The notes under the pieces: generated by a model | What the model was told of the DNA's origin: nothing | Database searches by the model: none | Seen by the model: the letters and a program-made list of their open reading frames with translations, nothing else | Made by a program: the position numbers and the translations under genes | Source: an uncultured bacterium | GTDB lineage: Bacteria; Bacillota_I; Bacilli_A; Erysipelotrichales; Erysipelotrichaceae | Assembly: GCA_903847945.1 (NCBI GenBank) | Contig: CAINEY010000049.1 | Coordinates: 1 to 64,000 of the forward strand | Direction of reading: 5' to 3' | Length of the DNA stretch: 64,000 nucleotides | Shown: positions 8,170-17,124 of the stretch, piece by piece | Numbering within the stretch: position 1 is the first letter of the stretch | How the letters are laid out: every line of letters starts with the position of its first letter

Positions 8170-9370
8170 CCCGGATCCGGGCTTTTTGCTGGGCACGAAC
8201 AGCTACGACAGCAATCAGAGCCGCTGACGTCAAAGAGAGTCCGGCAGCTCCCAAGAAGACAACATTCCATCCGTAAGTCAAGGCAATATAGACACTGACC
8301 CCTCCGCCGATGATTCCGGCGACCCCCTTAGCGCTGTACACCAGAGCCATGTTGGTGCTGGCATACTTCGATCCAAACCGATCCACCGTCAGGGAAGGGA
8401 ACAGACTGAAGATCTGACCCCAGGTCAACATCACACCCATCAGCGTGATCACATAGTAGATCGATCCCCACGGCGTTACGATCGGCAGGATCATCAGGAA
8501 GAAGGCATTGAGGGAGAACGACAGGATCATCGTGGTGGTTCGACCGATCTGATCGGAAACAAACCCCCACAGGATGCGACCGCTTCCGTTAGCCAGGTTG
8601 TTCAACATAACTGCCGCTACGATCACGGACGGAGCGATCCCCAGACTAAGCCCCATCGGTTTGGCATTGGCAGTGATCACCAATCCGCCGATGTTCATGG
8701 CCAGTAAGGCCATCCAGATCAGCCAGAAATCCACAAGCCGGACCAGTCGAGTCGGAGATACACCTTCCGAGGGACTGGTCTTTTTTGCGGTTGCTGCACT
8801 ACTGGGAAAGCGCAGGATCGCCACAGAAAACAGCAAGATCCCCAACTGAATCAACCCGATCCGTTCAAATGCCGGTCGGATCGATCCGCTCTCCAGCCAA
8901 GCATTGATGAAAGGAATGAACGGGATGGATCCCATCCCGTAGGCAGCCGTGATGATGCCGGCTGCGATGCCTCGATGATCGGGAAACCACTTGACGGCGA
9001 TGGAAGTGCATGCCCCATAAATCACGGCTGCTCCGATGCCGCAAGCTCCAAACAATCCATAAAACATCGCCACGGAAGAGACTTGTCCCATCATGAACCA
9101 ACCGCCACTAACAACAAAAGCCGCGATCAACAACATCGGTTTTGACGGGAAACGATCCAAGATCCACCCGCTGAAGGGCTGAACAAAGGTCTGAAGCATC
9201 ACAAAGACGGTGAATCCGAACTGGATCACCACCAGGGAAACCTGAAGCTCTTGTGCAACCGGAGCCGAGTAAAGGGTCCAGGCATATTGGAGGATGGCAA
9301 TGCTGGCCATGGACAAGACACCGGGAACAAGTTGGAACCAACGGTTGTTGAGCAGGAATCGAAGGGTCAT
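8162..9370 (-). CDS. MFS transporter, OFA (oxalate/formate antiporter-like) family
   Basis: 402 residues with twelve predicted membrane helices. The GWILDRFPSKP loop between helices 2 and 3 and the IIYGACTSIAVKWFPDHRGIAAG segment match the OFA branch of the major facilitator superfamily, which exchanges organic anions. Substrate not readable. GGAGGACCCTGTT precedes the ATG. It lies downstream of gntR on the same strand, but a terminator separates the two, so expression from readthrough only or from its own weak promoter is likely. Confidence 0.82.
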   Translation of the reverse strand: MTLRFLLNNRWFQLVPGVLSMASIAILQYAWTLYSAPVAQELQVSLVVIQFGFTVFVMLQTFVQPFSGWILDRFPSKPMLLIAAFVVSGGWFMMGQVSSVAMFYGLFGACGIGAAVIYGACTSIAVKWFPDHRGIAAGIITAAYGMGSIPFIPFINAWLESGSIRPAFERIGLIQLGILLFSVAILRFPSSAATAKKTSPSEGVSPTRLVRLVDFWLIWMALLAMNIGGLVITANAKPMGLSLGIAPSVIVAAVMLNNLANGSGRILWGFVSDQIGRTTTMILSFSLNAFFLMILPIVTPWGSIYYVITLMGVMLTWGQIFSLFPSLTVDRFGSKYASTNMALVYSAKGVAGIIGGGVSVYIALTYGWNVVFLGAAGLSLTSAALIAVVAVRAQQKARIRAS

Positions 9371-9393
9371 AACAGGGTCCTCCTCGGCATATA

Positions 9394-9414
9394 AAAAGCG
9401 GAAATTCCGCTTTT
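9394..9414 (-). terminator. Terminator of the GntR gene
   Basis: Perfect stem AAAAGCGGA / TCCGCTTTT with a three-base loop directly after the gntR stop codon. Confidence 0.85.
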
Positions 9415-10141
9415 AAGACATGGTAGTCCGATAAGCCGACTGCGTGATGCTGAAGCGGTCCGACCGGTAATAGGTGCTGGTAAATTCGAAGGCTGCGCCG
9501 TTTTTTAGATAAGAAACCATGGTGATCTTCAACAGCGGGAAGCCAACCGGAACCTCCAATAAGGTCGAGAGTTGTTCGTCCGCGACGACGGCTTCGATGG
9601 TCTGATTGGCGTAGGTGATGACCAGTCCGACCTTACGTTCCAGGTGATAGTAGACGGAACCGCGCAGGATCTCCTCATTGCAGTCCCCAAAGTACGAAGC
9701 CAAATACGCCGAATCCTCAAACGCATACGGTTCACCGTCCACGTTGCGCACGCGACGGATGTACCAGACCTGCTTGTTGGTTGTGATGTTGAGCCGGAAG
9801 GCGACGTTGGCATTGGCGTTGTCGCGTTTGTAGTCGATGATGCGGTTAGTGACGGTCAATCCGCGACGCATCGCTTCTTCGGTAAAGCACAAGAAACTCT
9901 GCAAGTCTTTGAATTTGGGCCGTTCGGAGACGAAGGTGCCTTTTCCATGATAACGGGTCAAGACGCCCAACACCACCAGTTCATCGACCACTTTCCGTGC
10001 GGTCATGCGGGAGACACTGAACTTGCTGGCCAGCTCGTTCTCGGATTCGATCGGATCGCTGGGAACGATCTCTTTGCGGTTGATGCGACCGATAATGTAT
10101 TCTTTGATTTCCTGATGCTTGTTGCGATTTTCCATGAGCAT
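9413..10141 (-). CDS. GntR family transcriptional regulator (HutC type, UTRA domain)
   Basis: 242 residues. N-terminal winged helix (about 8-75) with the typical SENELASKFSVSRMTARK recognition region; C-terminal UTRA effector domain (about 95-240). HutC-type GntR proteins such as NagR/YvoA and DasR respond to phosphorylated amino sugars. It is transcribed divergently from the nag operon, and CTTGTAT repeats overlap both -35 elements, so it most likely represses itself and the island. ATG 10141 is chosen because AGGGG lies five bases before it. Confidence 0.88.
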   Translation of the reverse strand: MLMENRNKHQEIKEYIIGRINRKEIVPSDPIESENELASKFSVSRMTARKVVDELVVLGVLTRYHGKGTFVSERPKFKDLQSFLCFTEEAMRRGLTVTNRIIDYKRDNANANVAFRLNITTNKQVWYIRRVRNVDGEPYAFEDSAYLASYFGDCNEEILRGSVYYHLERKVGLVITYANQTIEAVVADEQLSTLLEVPVGFPLLKITMVSYLKNGAAFEFTSTYYRSDRFSITQSAYRTTMS

Positions 10142-10163
10142 AACCACCCCTTGTACAGGTTGA

Positions 10164-10192
10164 ATTATAGCACATTAACTTATCAATACAAG
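10164..10192 (-). promoter_or_regulatory. gntR promoter with overlapping operator
   Basis: On the minus strand TTGTAT (10191-10186), 16 bases, TATAAT (10169-10164). The -35 lies inside CTTGTATTGATAAG. A TGTACA palindrome follows the -10 box. Confidence 0.6.
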
Positions 10193-10205
10193 TTGCAGAA
10201 AACAT

Positions 10206-10250
10206 CTTGTATAGATGAGTTGAGCGCGTTATAATGAACATGTATATATA
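10206..10250 (+). promoter_or_regulatory. nag operon promoter with overlapping GntR operator
   Basis: TTGTAT (10207-10212), 17 bases, TATAAT (10230-10235). The -35 is inside CTTGTATAGATGAG, matching the copy in front of gntR on the other strand. TGTATATATA follows at 10241-10250. Confidence 0.62.
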
Positions 10251-10266
10251 AGAGGGAGGAATCATC

Positions 10267-12021
10267 ATGCCATATCTTAACGGAACGTCCAACTTTGACA
10301 AGTATCCCACGACGGTTGTTGACGGGTTTTCAGACCAGGTGTTTGCGGGGTATGACGCCATCGCCCACCAGCTGAAACGTGTCGCCAAGCCTGATGCGGT
10401 GATCGTGATCGATACGTACGTCGGGGTAACGGAGGATGTCCTGGATGCGTTGGTGGCTCGGCTAAAACCGCAGACCGTCATCCGCAGTCTGGATGTCTTT
10501 GTCGACAGTGTCACCATGCAGGCGATGCTGAAACGCTACATTACCGATGACCGCGTCTTTGGGATCGCTTATACCGGGGAATGGTCGGATTTCATCGATC
10601 CGGTCAAACTCAAAGCGGCACAAACCCAAGTCGCTCAGGCCAAAGGGCTTACGCTGATCTTCGGGGTCGGAGCGCACTACATTACCCGAGGGGATGTCCT
10701 GGTGTTTGCCGATATGACGATTTGGGAAATCCAGATGCGTTACCGCAACCGGAAGATGACCAACTTCAACGCCAACAACGCGGAAGAAGACGGGATCCGG
10801 AAATTCAAACGGGGCTACTTCATCGATTGGCGTTTATCGAACCGATCCAAAGTCGATCTCTTCGATCAGTTTGATTTCTACCTCGATACCGTCTGGCCCG
10901 ATAAACCTGCCATGATCACCCGACAAGCCTTTGAGAACGGGTTGAAACAGATCCTTCACCAACCCTTCAGAACGGTACCGTTCTTCGATGAAGGGCTGTG
11001 GGGCGGCCAATGGATGAAAGAAGTGTGCGATGTCGAAGACAAACAACGCATCAACTACGCGTGGAGTTATAACCTCCTGTTCCAAGAAAATGAAGTCAAT
11101 CTGACTTACGGAACGACCCGCATCAACATTCCCGGATACACCTTACAGTTGCGTTACCCGAAGCTCTTGATCGGGGAGAAAGGCTTTGCCCGTTTTGGGG
11201 CAGAGTACCCCATCCGGTATGACTTCCTCGATACGATGGAAGGCGGCAACCTGTCGTTGCAGGTCCATCCGGATACCCAATACTATCAGTCTCAGTTTGG
11301 CTTGCCGTTTACTCAGGATGAGAGCTACTACTTCCTGGATTGTGCGCCGACGGACACCTACATGTATTTGGGCTTGAAGACCGGTGCGAAACGCGAAGAC
11401 GTCGAACGCGATCTGAAACGGGCAGCGCGCGGGGAGATCGAGTTCCCGGCTGAACAGTACGTCAATAAGATCCTGGTCAAGAAGCACGATCACCGGCACA
11501 TTCCGGCCGGTACGATCCATTGCTCGGGAGCCAACACGATGGTGTTGGAAATCTCGTCTGCCCCATGCATCTTTACCTTTAAGTTGTGGGATTGGGGTCG
11601 GGTCGGTTTGGATGGGATCCCTCGTCCGACGCACATCGATCGCGGGATGAAGGTCGTCCAGTGGGATAAAGATACCGAATGGATGAACCGCACCTGTGCC
11701 TTTGAACCGGTTCCGATCGCTCACGGGAAAGGCTGGCGCGAAGAACGCACCGGTCTGCAGGAAACGGAGTTTATTGAGACCCGACGGGTTTGGACCTCGG
11801 TCAAGATCGAACGGGAAACCCATCATGAAACTCACGCTTTGCACTTGGTGGAAGGCCGTGAAGCTTTGATCGAATCCCCGACTAGCGCCTTTAAACCGTT
11901 TGTGATCCACTTTGCGGAATCCGTATGTATCCCTGCGACGATCGATCGCTACACGATCCGTCCGATCGGGGAAAGTGAAGGGCAGGAAGTCGGGATCATC
12001 ATCGGGTTTGTCCGATTCTAG
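10267..12021 (+). CDS. Large class I mannose-6-phosphate isomerase-like protein
   Basis: 584 residues, nearly twice the length of a normal ManA. The C-terminal cupin region has the zinc-site signatures LQVHPD (about residue 333) and IPAGTIHCSG (about 412-420). The first 220 residues form an extra domain with an alpha/beta pattern (VIVIDTYVG, LTLIFGVGAHY) that I do not recognise with certainty; it has a nucleotide-kinase-like look but no Walker A motif. Probably isomerises a hexose-6-phosphate in the cytoplasm. First gene of the GntR-controlled operon, with GAGGGAGGA before the ATG. Confidence 0.7.
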   Translation: MPYLNGTSNFDKYPTTVVDGFSDQVFAGYDAIAHQLKRVAKPDAVIVIDTYVGVTEDVLDALVARLKPQTVIRSLDVFVDSVTMQAMLKRYITDDRVFGIAYTGEWSDFIDPVKLKAAQTQVAQAKGLTLIFGVGAHYITRGDVLVFADMTIWEIQMRYRNRKMTNFNANNAEEDGIRKFKRGYFIDWRLSNRSKVDLFDQFDFYLDTVWPDKPAMITRQAFENGLKQILHQPFRTVPFFDEGLWGGQWMKEVCDVEDKQRINYAWSYNLLFQENEVNLTYGTTRINIPGYTLQLRYPKLLIGEKGFARFGAEYPIRYDFLDTMEGGNLSLQVHPDTQYYQSQFGLPFTQDESYYFLDCAPTDTYMYLGLKTGAKREDVERDLKRAARGEIEFPAEQYVNKILVKKHDHRHIPAGTIHCSGANTMVLEISSAPCIFTFKLWDWGRVGLDGIPRPTHIDRGMKVVQWDKDTEWMNRTCAFEPVPIAHGKGWREERTGLQETEFIETRRVWTSVKIERETHHETHALHLVEGREALIESPTSAFKPFVIHFAESVCIPATIDRYTIRPIGESEGQEVGIIIGFVRF

Positions 12022-12023
12022 GT

Positions 12024-12767
12024 ATGAGAACGATCGTATGTCGGGATGCGGCAGAGTTGGGAGAACGCACCGCTTCCCTGATTCAGGATCAGATTCGACA
12101 GAAAAAGAATGCCGTGTTGTGTTTGCCGACGGGATCGACTCCGATTCCGGTCTATCAGGCACTGATCGGTCAAGTGAGCCGATACAACCTCGATACCTCC
12201 CAAGTGGAGTGTTTCAATCTCGATGAGTATGTGGGACTCCCGGAGAATCATCCGCAGCGTTATGAAAGCTTCCTCAGTGAAAACATCCTCGATCCGTTAC
12301 TGATCGCACCGGAGCACCGGCACCTCTTGGACAGCACTGCCCTCGATCTGCGGGCGGAATGCGACCGCTACAATGCCTTGATCGATCACTACGGAGGCTT
12401 TGACCTCTTGATGGATGGGCTGGGTGAGAACGGCCACGTGGCGTTCAATGAGCCCAGTCAGCAGTTTGAAGCCCGGACCCATGTCAGTGACATCGCCTTA
12501 TCCACGCGACTCGCCAATGCCCGGTTCTTCGATCACCTCGACGATGTCCCCCAACAAGCCCTGACCATCGGTTTTGCGGACATCTTGAAAGCCAGAACCA
12601 TGATCGTGATCGCCTCTGGCCCCAAAAAAGCCGAAGCGATCGAACGGTTCTATACGGAGACCCTCATCACCCCGGCTTTCCCCCTGTCGTTTCTGCGTAT
12701 GCATCCTAACCTGATTATGGTCGTCGATGAGGCGGCGTGCGGATCGGTCATCGATCGGATCCGTTAA
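12024..12767 (+). CDS. nagB: Glucosamine-6-phosphate deaminase
   Basis: 247 residues, normal for NagB. Signatures: LCLPTGSTP (phosphate loop, about 36-44), FNLDEYVGL with the catalytic Asp (about 66-74), and DGLGENGHVAFNEP (about 131-144). It converts glucosamine-6-phosphate to fructose-6-phosphate and ammonia, the last amino-sugar-specific step before glycolysis. It starts three bases after the preceding stop and shares its operon with nagA and nanE. Confidence 0.94.
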   Translation: MRTIVCRDAAELGERTASLIQDQIRQKKNAVLCLPTGSTPIPVYQALIGQVSRYNLDTSQVECFNLDEYVGLPENHPQRYESFLSENILDPLLIAPEHRHLLDSTALDLRAECDRYNALIDHYGGFDLLMDGLGENGHVAFNEPSQQFEARTHVSDIALSTRLANARFFDHLDDVPQQALTIGFADILKARTMIVIASGPKKAEAIERFYTETLITPAFPLSFLRMHPNLIMVVDEAACGSVIDRIR

Positions 12768-12778
12768 GGAGAACCGGT

Positions 12779-13579
12779 ATGAAACGTGTTTCGTTAAAAG
12801 GTTTACTGTCGTGGATCCTGGTCGGTTCATTGGTGGGATTAGGGGTTGCCGGATTACGGCTCTTGTTTAATTGGGATCGGGCCTTTACGAACCTGGTTCT
12901 CTTCTCATTGGTGGGGGTGGTCGTCGGACTGTTCGCCGCCAAATTCATTTGGGATTACGCCGTCATGCGGTCGCAGGTGAAATCGTATCAGCGCTACTTG
13001 GCGAATTACGACATGCCGGCTTATCTGGAATACGCTCAAAAGGCTGTTGAGCGCACCAAAACCAAAGCCTATCAAAACATCCATCGGATGAACCTGTCGT
13101 TAGGGTATGCCTATACCGGAGCCTATCGCGAAGCCATTGACACCCTTTCAAAGGTCAACATCGGCGATAAACTCAACTCCTCAACCAATCTGGTCAACAT
13201 CCTCAACCTGATCAACTACACGATCCAGGATGGGGATCTTCCCCAAGCCCGCAAGCTGATCCAAAAGACCGCTGCGCTGTTGGAACCGGTCGAAGATCAT
13301 CCCAAGTATGGGTTCTTGATCCACCTGAACCGTTTGCACATGGCGCTCAAAGAGAAGAAAGCTCAGGTTGCTGAAGCCGAACTGGAAAAAGCCGAGCTCT
13401 TTCAGAACCTGATCCACGTCGACAGTGTCGAACTGACACTGGCGAAAGCCGCCACGTTGGTTTTGAACGGTAACCTCGAGGCTGCCCGATCGATCCTTGA
13501 ACCCTTGCGTTCACAACGCTTGGCCCCTGTCTTTGAACGTCAGCGCGAAGCGCTGTGGATGCAATTAAAAACCGTGTGA
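12779..13579 (+). CDS. Membrane-anchored helical-repeat (TPR-like) protein of unknown function
   Basis: 266 residues. Two membrane helices at about 8-28 and 34-58, then an all-helical cytoplasmic part with TPR-like spacing (YLEYAQKAVERTKTKAY..., LGYAYTGAYREAIDTLSKV). Not recognised as any named family. AAGGAG precedes ATG 12779. It is embedded between nagB and nanE in a tightly packed operon, yet has no obvious enzymatic role; a scaffold for the pathway or PTS is possible but speculative. Confidence 0.6.
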   Translation: MKRVSLKGLLSWILVGSLVGLGVAGLRLLFNWDRAFTNLVLFSLVGVVVGLFAAKFIWDYAVMRSQVKSYQRYLANYDMPAYLEYAQKAVERTKTKAYQNIHRMNLSLGYAYTGAYREAIDTLSKVNIGDKLNSSTNLVNILNLINYTIQDGDLPQARKLIQKTAALLEPVEDHPKYGFLIHLNRLHMALKEKKAQVAEAELEKAELFQNLIHVDSVELTLAKAATLVLNGNLEAARSILEPLRSQRLAPVFERQREALWMQLKTV

Positions 13580-13586
13580 GGTGCGT

Positions 13587-14309
13587 ATGAAAACAACCCG
13601 TTTTAACGCTGTCTTTCCACCGGGGATCATCGTTTCCTGTCAAGCTCAACCGGGTGAACCCCTCTACAAACCGGAAGGGGGCATCATGTGCCTGATGGCG
13701 CTGGCGGCTCAACAAGCCGGAGCCATCGGAATCCGGGCCAACAAGGCCCAGGATGTCCGACAAATCAAAGCCATGGTGACGCTGCCGGTGATTGCCATCG
13801 ACAAGACCCATTATCCGGATTCCGACATTTACGTGACTCCGACCATGGCTGAAGTGGACCGGTTGATGGCGGTCGAAGGAGTGGAAGCGTTAGCCATCGA
13901 TTACACCTTACGCCCGCGTCCGCACGGCGAATCACTGGACATGTTGACGGCAGCGATTCGGGCCAAGTACCCGCACGTGGCCATCATGGCGGATATCATC
14001 ACGTTTGAGGAAGGCCTTAACGCGTGGAAACTCGGCGTGGATGCGGTCGCAACGACCCTCTACGGCACCAAAGGGATCCCTGAAACAGACGGACCGAAAC
14101 CCAACATCCGCTTAGCCAGCCGTTTGGCTCACGCTGTGGATGTTCCGGTCATCGCCGAAGGCGGGATCTATCGCGAAGAGCACGTCACCGCGCTCTTTGA
14201 GGGCGGCGTCTACGCGGTGGTGATCGGCGGAGCCATTACACGACCTAAAGAAATCACCGAACGGTACGTGGCTGCCTATCAGGCCACCCAGAAGGAGCAT
14301 ACCCCATGA
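13587..14309 (+). CDS. nanE: N-acetylmannosamine-6-phosphate 2-epimerase
   Basis: 240 residues with the TIM-barrel order of NanE: GIIVSCQAQPGEPLY (10-24 region), VIAIDKTHYP with the catalytic Lys, AIDYTLRPRP, IMADIITFEE and PVIAEGGIY with the catalytic Glu. It turns ManNAc-6-phosphate into GlcNAc-6-phosphate, linking N-acetylmannosamine or sialic-acid breakdown to NagA and NagB. No sialate lyase or ManNAc kinase gene is present here, so ManNAc-6-P most simply comes from the PTS. The stop overlaps the nagA start by ATGA. Confidence 0.93.
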   Translation: MKTTRFNAVFPPGIIVSCQAQPGEPLYKPEGGIMCLMALAAQQAGAIGIRANKAQDVRQIKAMVTLPVIAIDKTHYPDSDIYVTPTMAEVDRLMAVEGVEALAIDYTLRPRPHGESLDMLTAAIRAKYPHVAIMADIITFEEGLNAWKLGVDAVATTLYGTKGIPETDGPKPNIRLASRLAHAVDVPVIAEGGIYREEHVTALFEGGVYAVVIGGAITRPKEITERYVAAYQATQKEHTP

Positions 14310-15436
14310 TCCTCCGTTGCGATCACATCTTGACTGAAGACGGGTGGATCGACGGGTGGATCGACGTCGTCCATGGACGTTTTGAGACGGTTCGTCGCGG
14401 CGAACCGACGCAAACTCCGGATCGGGATCTGCGCGGTTATCGGCTCTTGCCGGGTTTGATCGATGTTCACTTGCACGGGTATCAGGGTTGGATGAATCCG
14501 ACCCGACCCATCACGGCTGACGAAGTCCACGGTTTCCTTAAAGCTATGGCCCTGGCGGGGACCACATCCCTTTTGCCCAGTACCGATCCGTCGCATTATC
14601 CGGCGCTTGTTCAGGCTGCCCATCATCCAACGGAAGGGGCCCGCTTTGTGGGCATCAACCTGGAAGCGTATTTCTCGTGCCCGACTTACAGCGGGTTTTA
14701 TGGTGCCCGCGGAATCTTTCCGCAACCCTCTGTGGCCGAATTGAGTCAACTGATTCAACGTTCGGAAGGCTTATTGAAGTACGTCATGATCGCTCCGGAA
14801 CTCGAGGGAGCCCTGGAAGGCATGCGCTATCTGAAAGATCGCGGAATCAAAGTGAGTGCCGGACATACGATCATGAAAGCGAAAGACTTCAAGCCGTTTT
14901 TGGAAAGCGGCTTGATCGATGCCTTTACGCATACGTCCAACAACATGGGTCAGATCCATCAGCGGGATGTCGGTGTAACCGGTTTAGCGTTGTTGGATCC
15001 TCAGACGTACTGCGAAGTGATCACGGATTTTCTGCATGTGGAGGATGACATGCTTCGCTTGATCGTTAAGGTCAAACCGCACGACAAGATCGTCCTTGTG
15101 TCCGATTCCACGTACTTATCCGGTCAACCCGTCGGGGATTATCCGGTTCCCGGCAACGTCCTGACCGTGACTCCCAACCATCAGATCATCGACCGGGAAG
15201 GCAATATCCATGGGGATTGGTTCAGTCTGTATCGCAACACGGTCGAGCTGTTTAAACGGGGCGTGGTGCCTGCGGAAACGGCGTTTACGATGGCGTCCCT
15301 GAATCCGGCCCGTTTGATGGACATCGAGAAGGATTACGGATCGATCCGCAGCGGAAAAGTTGCCGACTTCCTGATTGCGGATGAGCAGTATCAGTTAATC
15401 GAAACCCAGATCGGGGGACACCCGATCGTAGCGTAA
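14306..15436 (+). CDS. nagA: N-acetylglucosamine-6-phosphate deacetylase
   Basis: 376 residues of the amidohydrolase superfamily. Signatures: LIDVHLHGYQGW (metal-site HxH), INLEAYFSCPTYSGFYG (metal-bridging Glu), VSAGHTI, FTHTSNNMG and the catalytic Asp in VSDSTYLSG. It removes acetate from GlcNAc-6-phosphate to supply NagB. Translationally coupled to nanE by a four-base overlap. In the second motif the usual substrate-binding segment reads EAYFSCP rather than the common EGPF; this is a divergent form. Confidence 0.88.
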   Translation: MILRCDHILTEDGWIDGWIDVVHGRFETVRRGEPTQTPDRDLRGYRLLPGLIDVHLHGYQGWMNPTRPITADEVHGFLKAMALAGTTSLLPSTDPSHYPALVQAAHHPTEGARFVGINLEAYFSCPTYSGFYGARGIFPQPSVAELSQLIQRSEGLLKYVMIAPELEGALEGMRYLKDRGIKVSAGHTIMKAKDFKPFLESGLIDAFTHTSNNMGQIHQRDVGVTGLALLDPQTYCEVITDFLHVEDDMLRLIVKVKPHDKIVLVSDSTYLSGQPVGDYPVPGNVLTVTPNHQIIDREGNIHGDWFSLYRNTVELFKRGVVPAETAFTMASLNPARLMDIEKDYGSIRSGKVADFLIADEQYQLIETQIGGHPIVA

Positions 15437-15445
15437 GGAGGAACC

Positions 15446-16198
15446 ATGCGTCACGATTTTTCAGATTATGCCTCGATTTATTCCGTGTTTGATGATTCGA
15501 CCTGTACGTTGGAAGTCAGTCCGGATACGGTCATTACGGAATCCCCGATCCGCCGTTTAGGCGCCATGCGGGAACTGTTTGTGAATGCCCACGGGTATGA
15601 CGACGCATTGCCGCTGTACTACATGTACAACGGGATTTACCGTCAAGCCCACAAAGCCTTCTTTGCGGCTCACAACATCAAGTACGAGTATACCGTGCTT
15701 CTCACCACGCGGATCAACGGGGAGTGCATCAAAGCGCATGGCCACATCCACGGAATCCATCCGATCAAGAAAGTCCGTCATCAGGAAGCGTATGAGATCC
15801 TCTACGGGGAAGGGTACTTCGAACTCTTCAAGTACGTGGATTCGACTATCCAGGTCGTCTTGATCAAGCTGAAACAAGGGGATTTTGTGACGATTCCTCC
15901 GGATTATTACCACTTATCGATCAACACCGGCAACGTGCCGTTCATCTTTGGTGACCTTATCATCAACGATGCGGAAAGCGACTACAGTCACTTGAAAGTC
16001 AAAAAAGGAGCGCCGTTGTATGTGTTCAAAGACGAGGCGGGAACCCTGGATTTCCAGCTTAACCCCAATTATCTCGATCACACGGTCAAAATCACCCACG
16101 TGACCGCGGAGACCTGTCCGTGGCCGACGCAACTGGTGAAGATCCCGCTCTATGCCCATTTCATTACGCATCCGGAGCGTTTTGAGTTCCTCAAATGA
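15446..16198 (+). CDS. Cupin-type glucose-6-phosphate isomerase
   Basis: 250 residues with one cupin barrel. The archaeal-type phosphoglucose isomerase motif is visible: HGHIHG (about residues 98-103), then EAYEILYGEGYF (about 112-123) and a third metal His in PPDYYHLSINTG. These metal-dependent enzymes interconvert glucose-6-P and fructose-6-P. GGAGG lies six bases before ATG. Its place between nagA and manA suggests it handles a hexose phosphate made by the island, possibly not glucose itself. The next start overlaps its stop. Confidence 0.75.
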   Translation: MRHDFSDYASIYSVFDDSTCTLEVSPDTVITESPIRRLGAMRELFVNAHGYDDALPLYYMYNGIYRQAHKAFFAAHNIKYEYTVLLTTRINGECIKAHGHIHGIHPIKKVRHQEAYEILYGEGYFELFKYVDSTIQVVLIKLKQGDFVTIPPDYYHLSINTGNVPFIFGDLIINDAESDYSHLKVKKGAPLYVFKDEAGTLDFQLNPNYLDHTVKITHVTAETCPWPTQLVKIPLYAHFITHPERFEFLK

Positions 16199-17124
16199 CC
16201 AATGCACCCCTCATCAAACTGATCCCCCAGCACCTGGAAAAGATCTGGGCCGGATCCCGTTTGTCCGCTTGGTATCACCACACCTCGACGCTTCCGATCG
16301 GTGAAGTGTGGTGTGTATCCACCCTTGATGCCCATCCTTCTCTCCTTTCCGGGACAGACCTGATTTTGCGCGACGTGTTGAAAGCGAATCCGGATCGGTT
16401 TCCATTGCCCAACGGGGAACTGCCGTATCGCATTACACTCATCGACGCTGCCCAACCCCTGTCGGTCCAGATCCATCCCGATCAGGCATATGCCGATCGG
16501 ATGGGTCTGGAATCAGGTCTCAGTGAAGCCTGGGTGGTGCTCAAGACCACCGGACCAGCAGAACTGGTGCTGGGGCATCATGCCGCATCCAGCGAAGATC
16601 TGCACCAGGAGATCAACGACGGCCACTGGGACCGGTTGTTGCATCGGGTGAAGTCCATGCCCTTGCATTGGGTGTTCATCCCGGGAGCCATGCTCCATGC
16701 GATCGGGGCCGGGAACCTGATCTATGAAATCAGTGAACGGCCGGATGTGACGTATCGGCTCTACGACTATGATCGCCTCGATGTTTCGACCGGAAAACCT
16801 CGCCCCTTGCATCGCAAAGAAGCCTTGTCTTTGATTCAAGTCCCGCAAATCAACCCACCACAGCTTCATCCTTTCCCCGAAACCTCCGATAATCCGCAGG
16901 TTTTGTTGGAACGACCCGGGAAGTTTGGAATCAAGAAAGTCGACAGTGCCCCCACCCTCAATCTTGAAACCTGGGGCTTTCTGACCGTTCTGGGCGGCAA
17001 AGGAACCCTGTCGGGGACTCCGATCGCATTAGGCGATACGGTCTTGGTCGGCCGTGATCAGGTGCAGTGTTCCTGCAGCGGATCGTGGTGGGGACTCTAC
17101 GCGTATTTACCGGAGGAATCATGA
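16195..17124 (+). CDS. manA: Mannose-6-phosphate isomerase, class I
   Basis: 309 residues, the short bacterial ManA length. Zinc-site motifs SVQIHPDQAYA (about 89-99) and LHAIGAGNLIYEI (about 166-178), with VTYRLYDYDR afterwards, are as in the Bacillus-type enzyme. Interconverts mannose-6-P and fructose-6-P. Coupled by a four-base overlap on both sides (cupin isomerase upstream, HAD phosphatase downstream). It is one of three class I isomerase-like genes in this window. Confidence 0.88.
   Translation: MTNAPLIKLIPQHLEKIWAGSRLSAWYHHTSTLPIGEVWCVSTLDAHPSLLSGTDLILRDVLKANPDRFPLPNGELPYRITLIDAAQPLSVQIHPDQAYADRMGLESGLSEAWVVLKTTGPAELVLGHHAASSEDLHQEINDGHWDRLLHRVKSMPLHWVFIPGAMLHAIGAGNLIYEISERPDVTYRLYDYDRLDVSTGKPRPLHRKEALSLIQVPQINPPQLHPFPETSDNPQVLLERPGKFGIKKVDSAPTLNLETWGFLTVLGGKGTLSGTPIALGDTVLVGRDQVQCSCSGSWWGLYAYLPEES

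Noticed and set aside
11143..12162. Long open frame (339 codons) on the minus strand opposite the large isomerase gene
   Set aside because: It is fully antisense to a well-supported gene with operon context, has no ribosome site and its product has low-complexity, charge-rich composition typical of a mirror frame.
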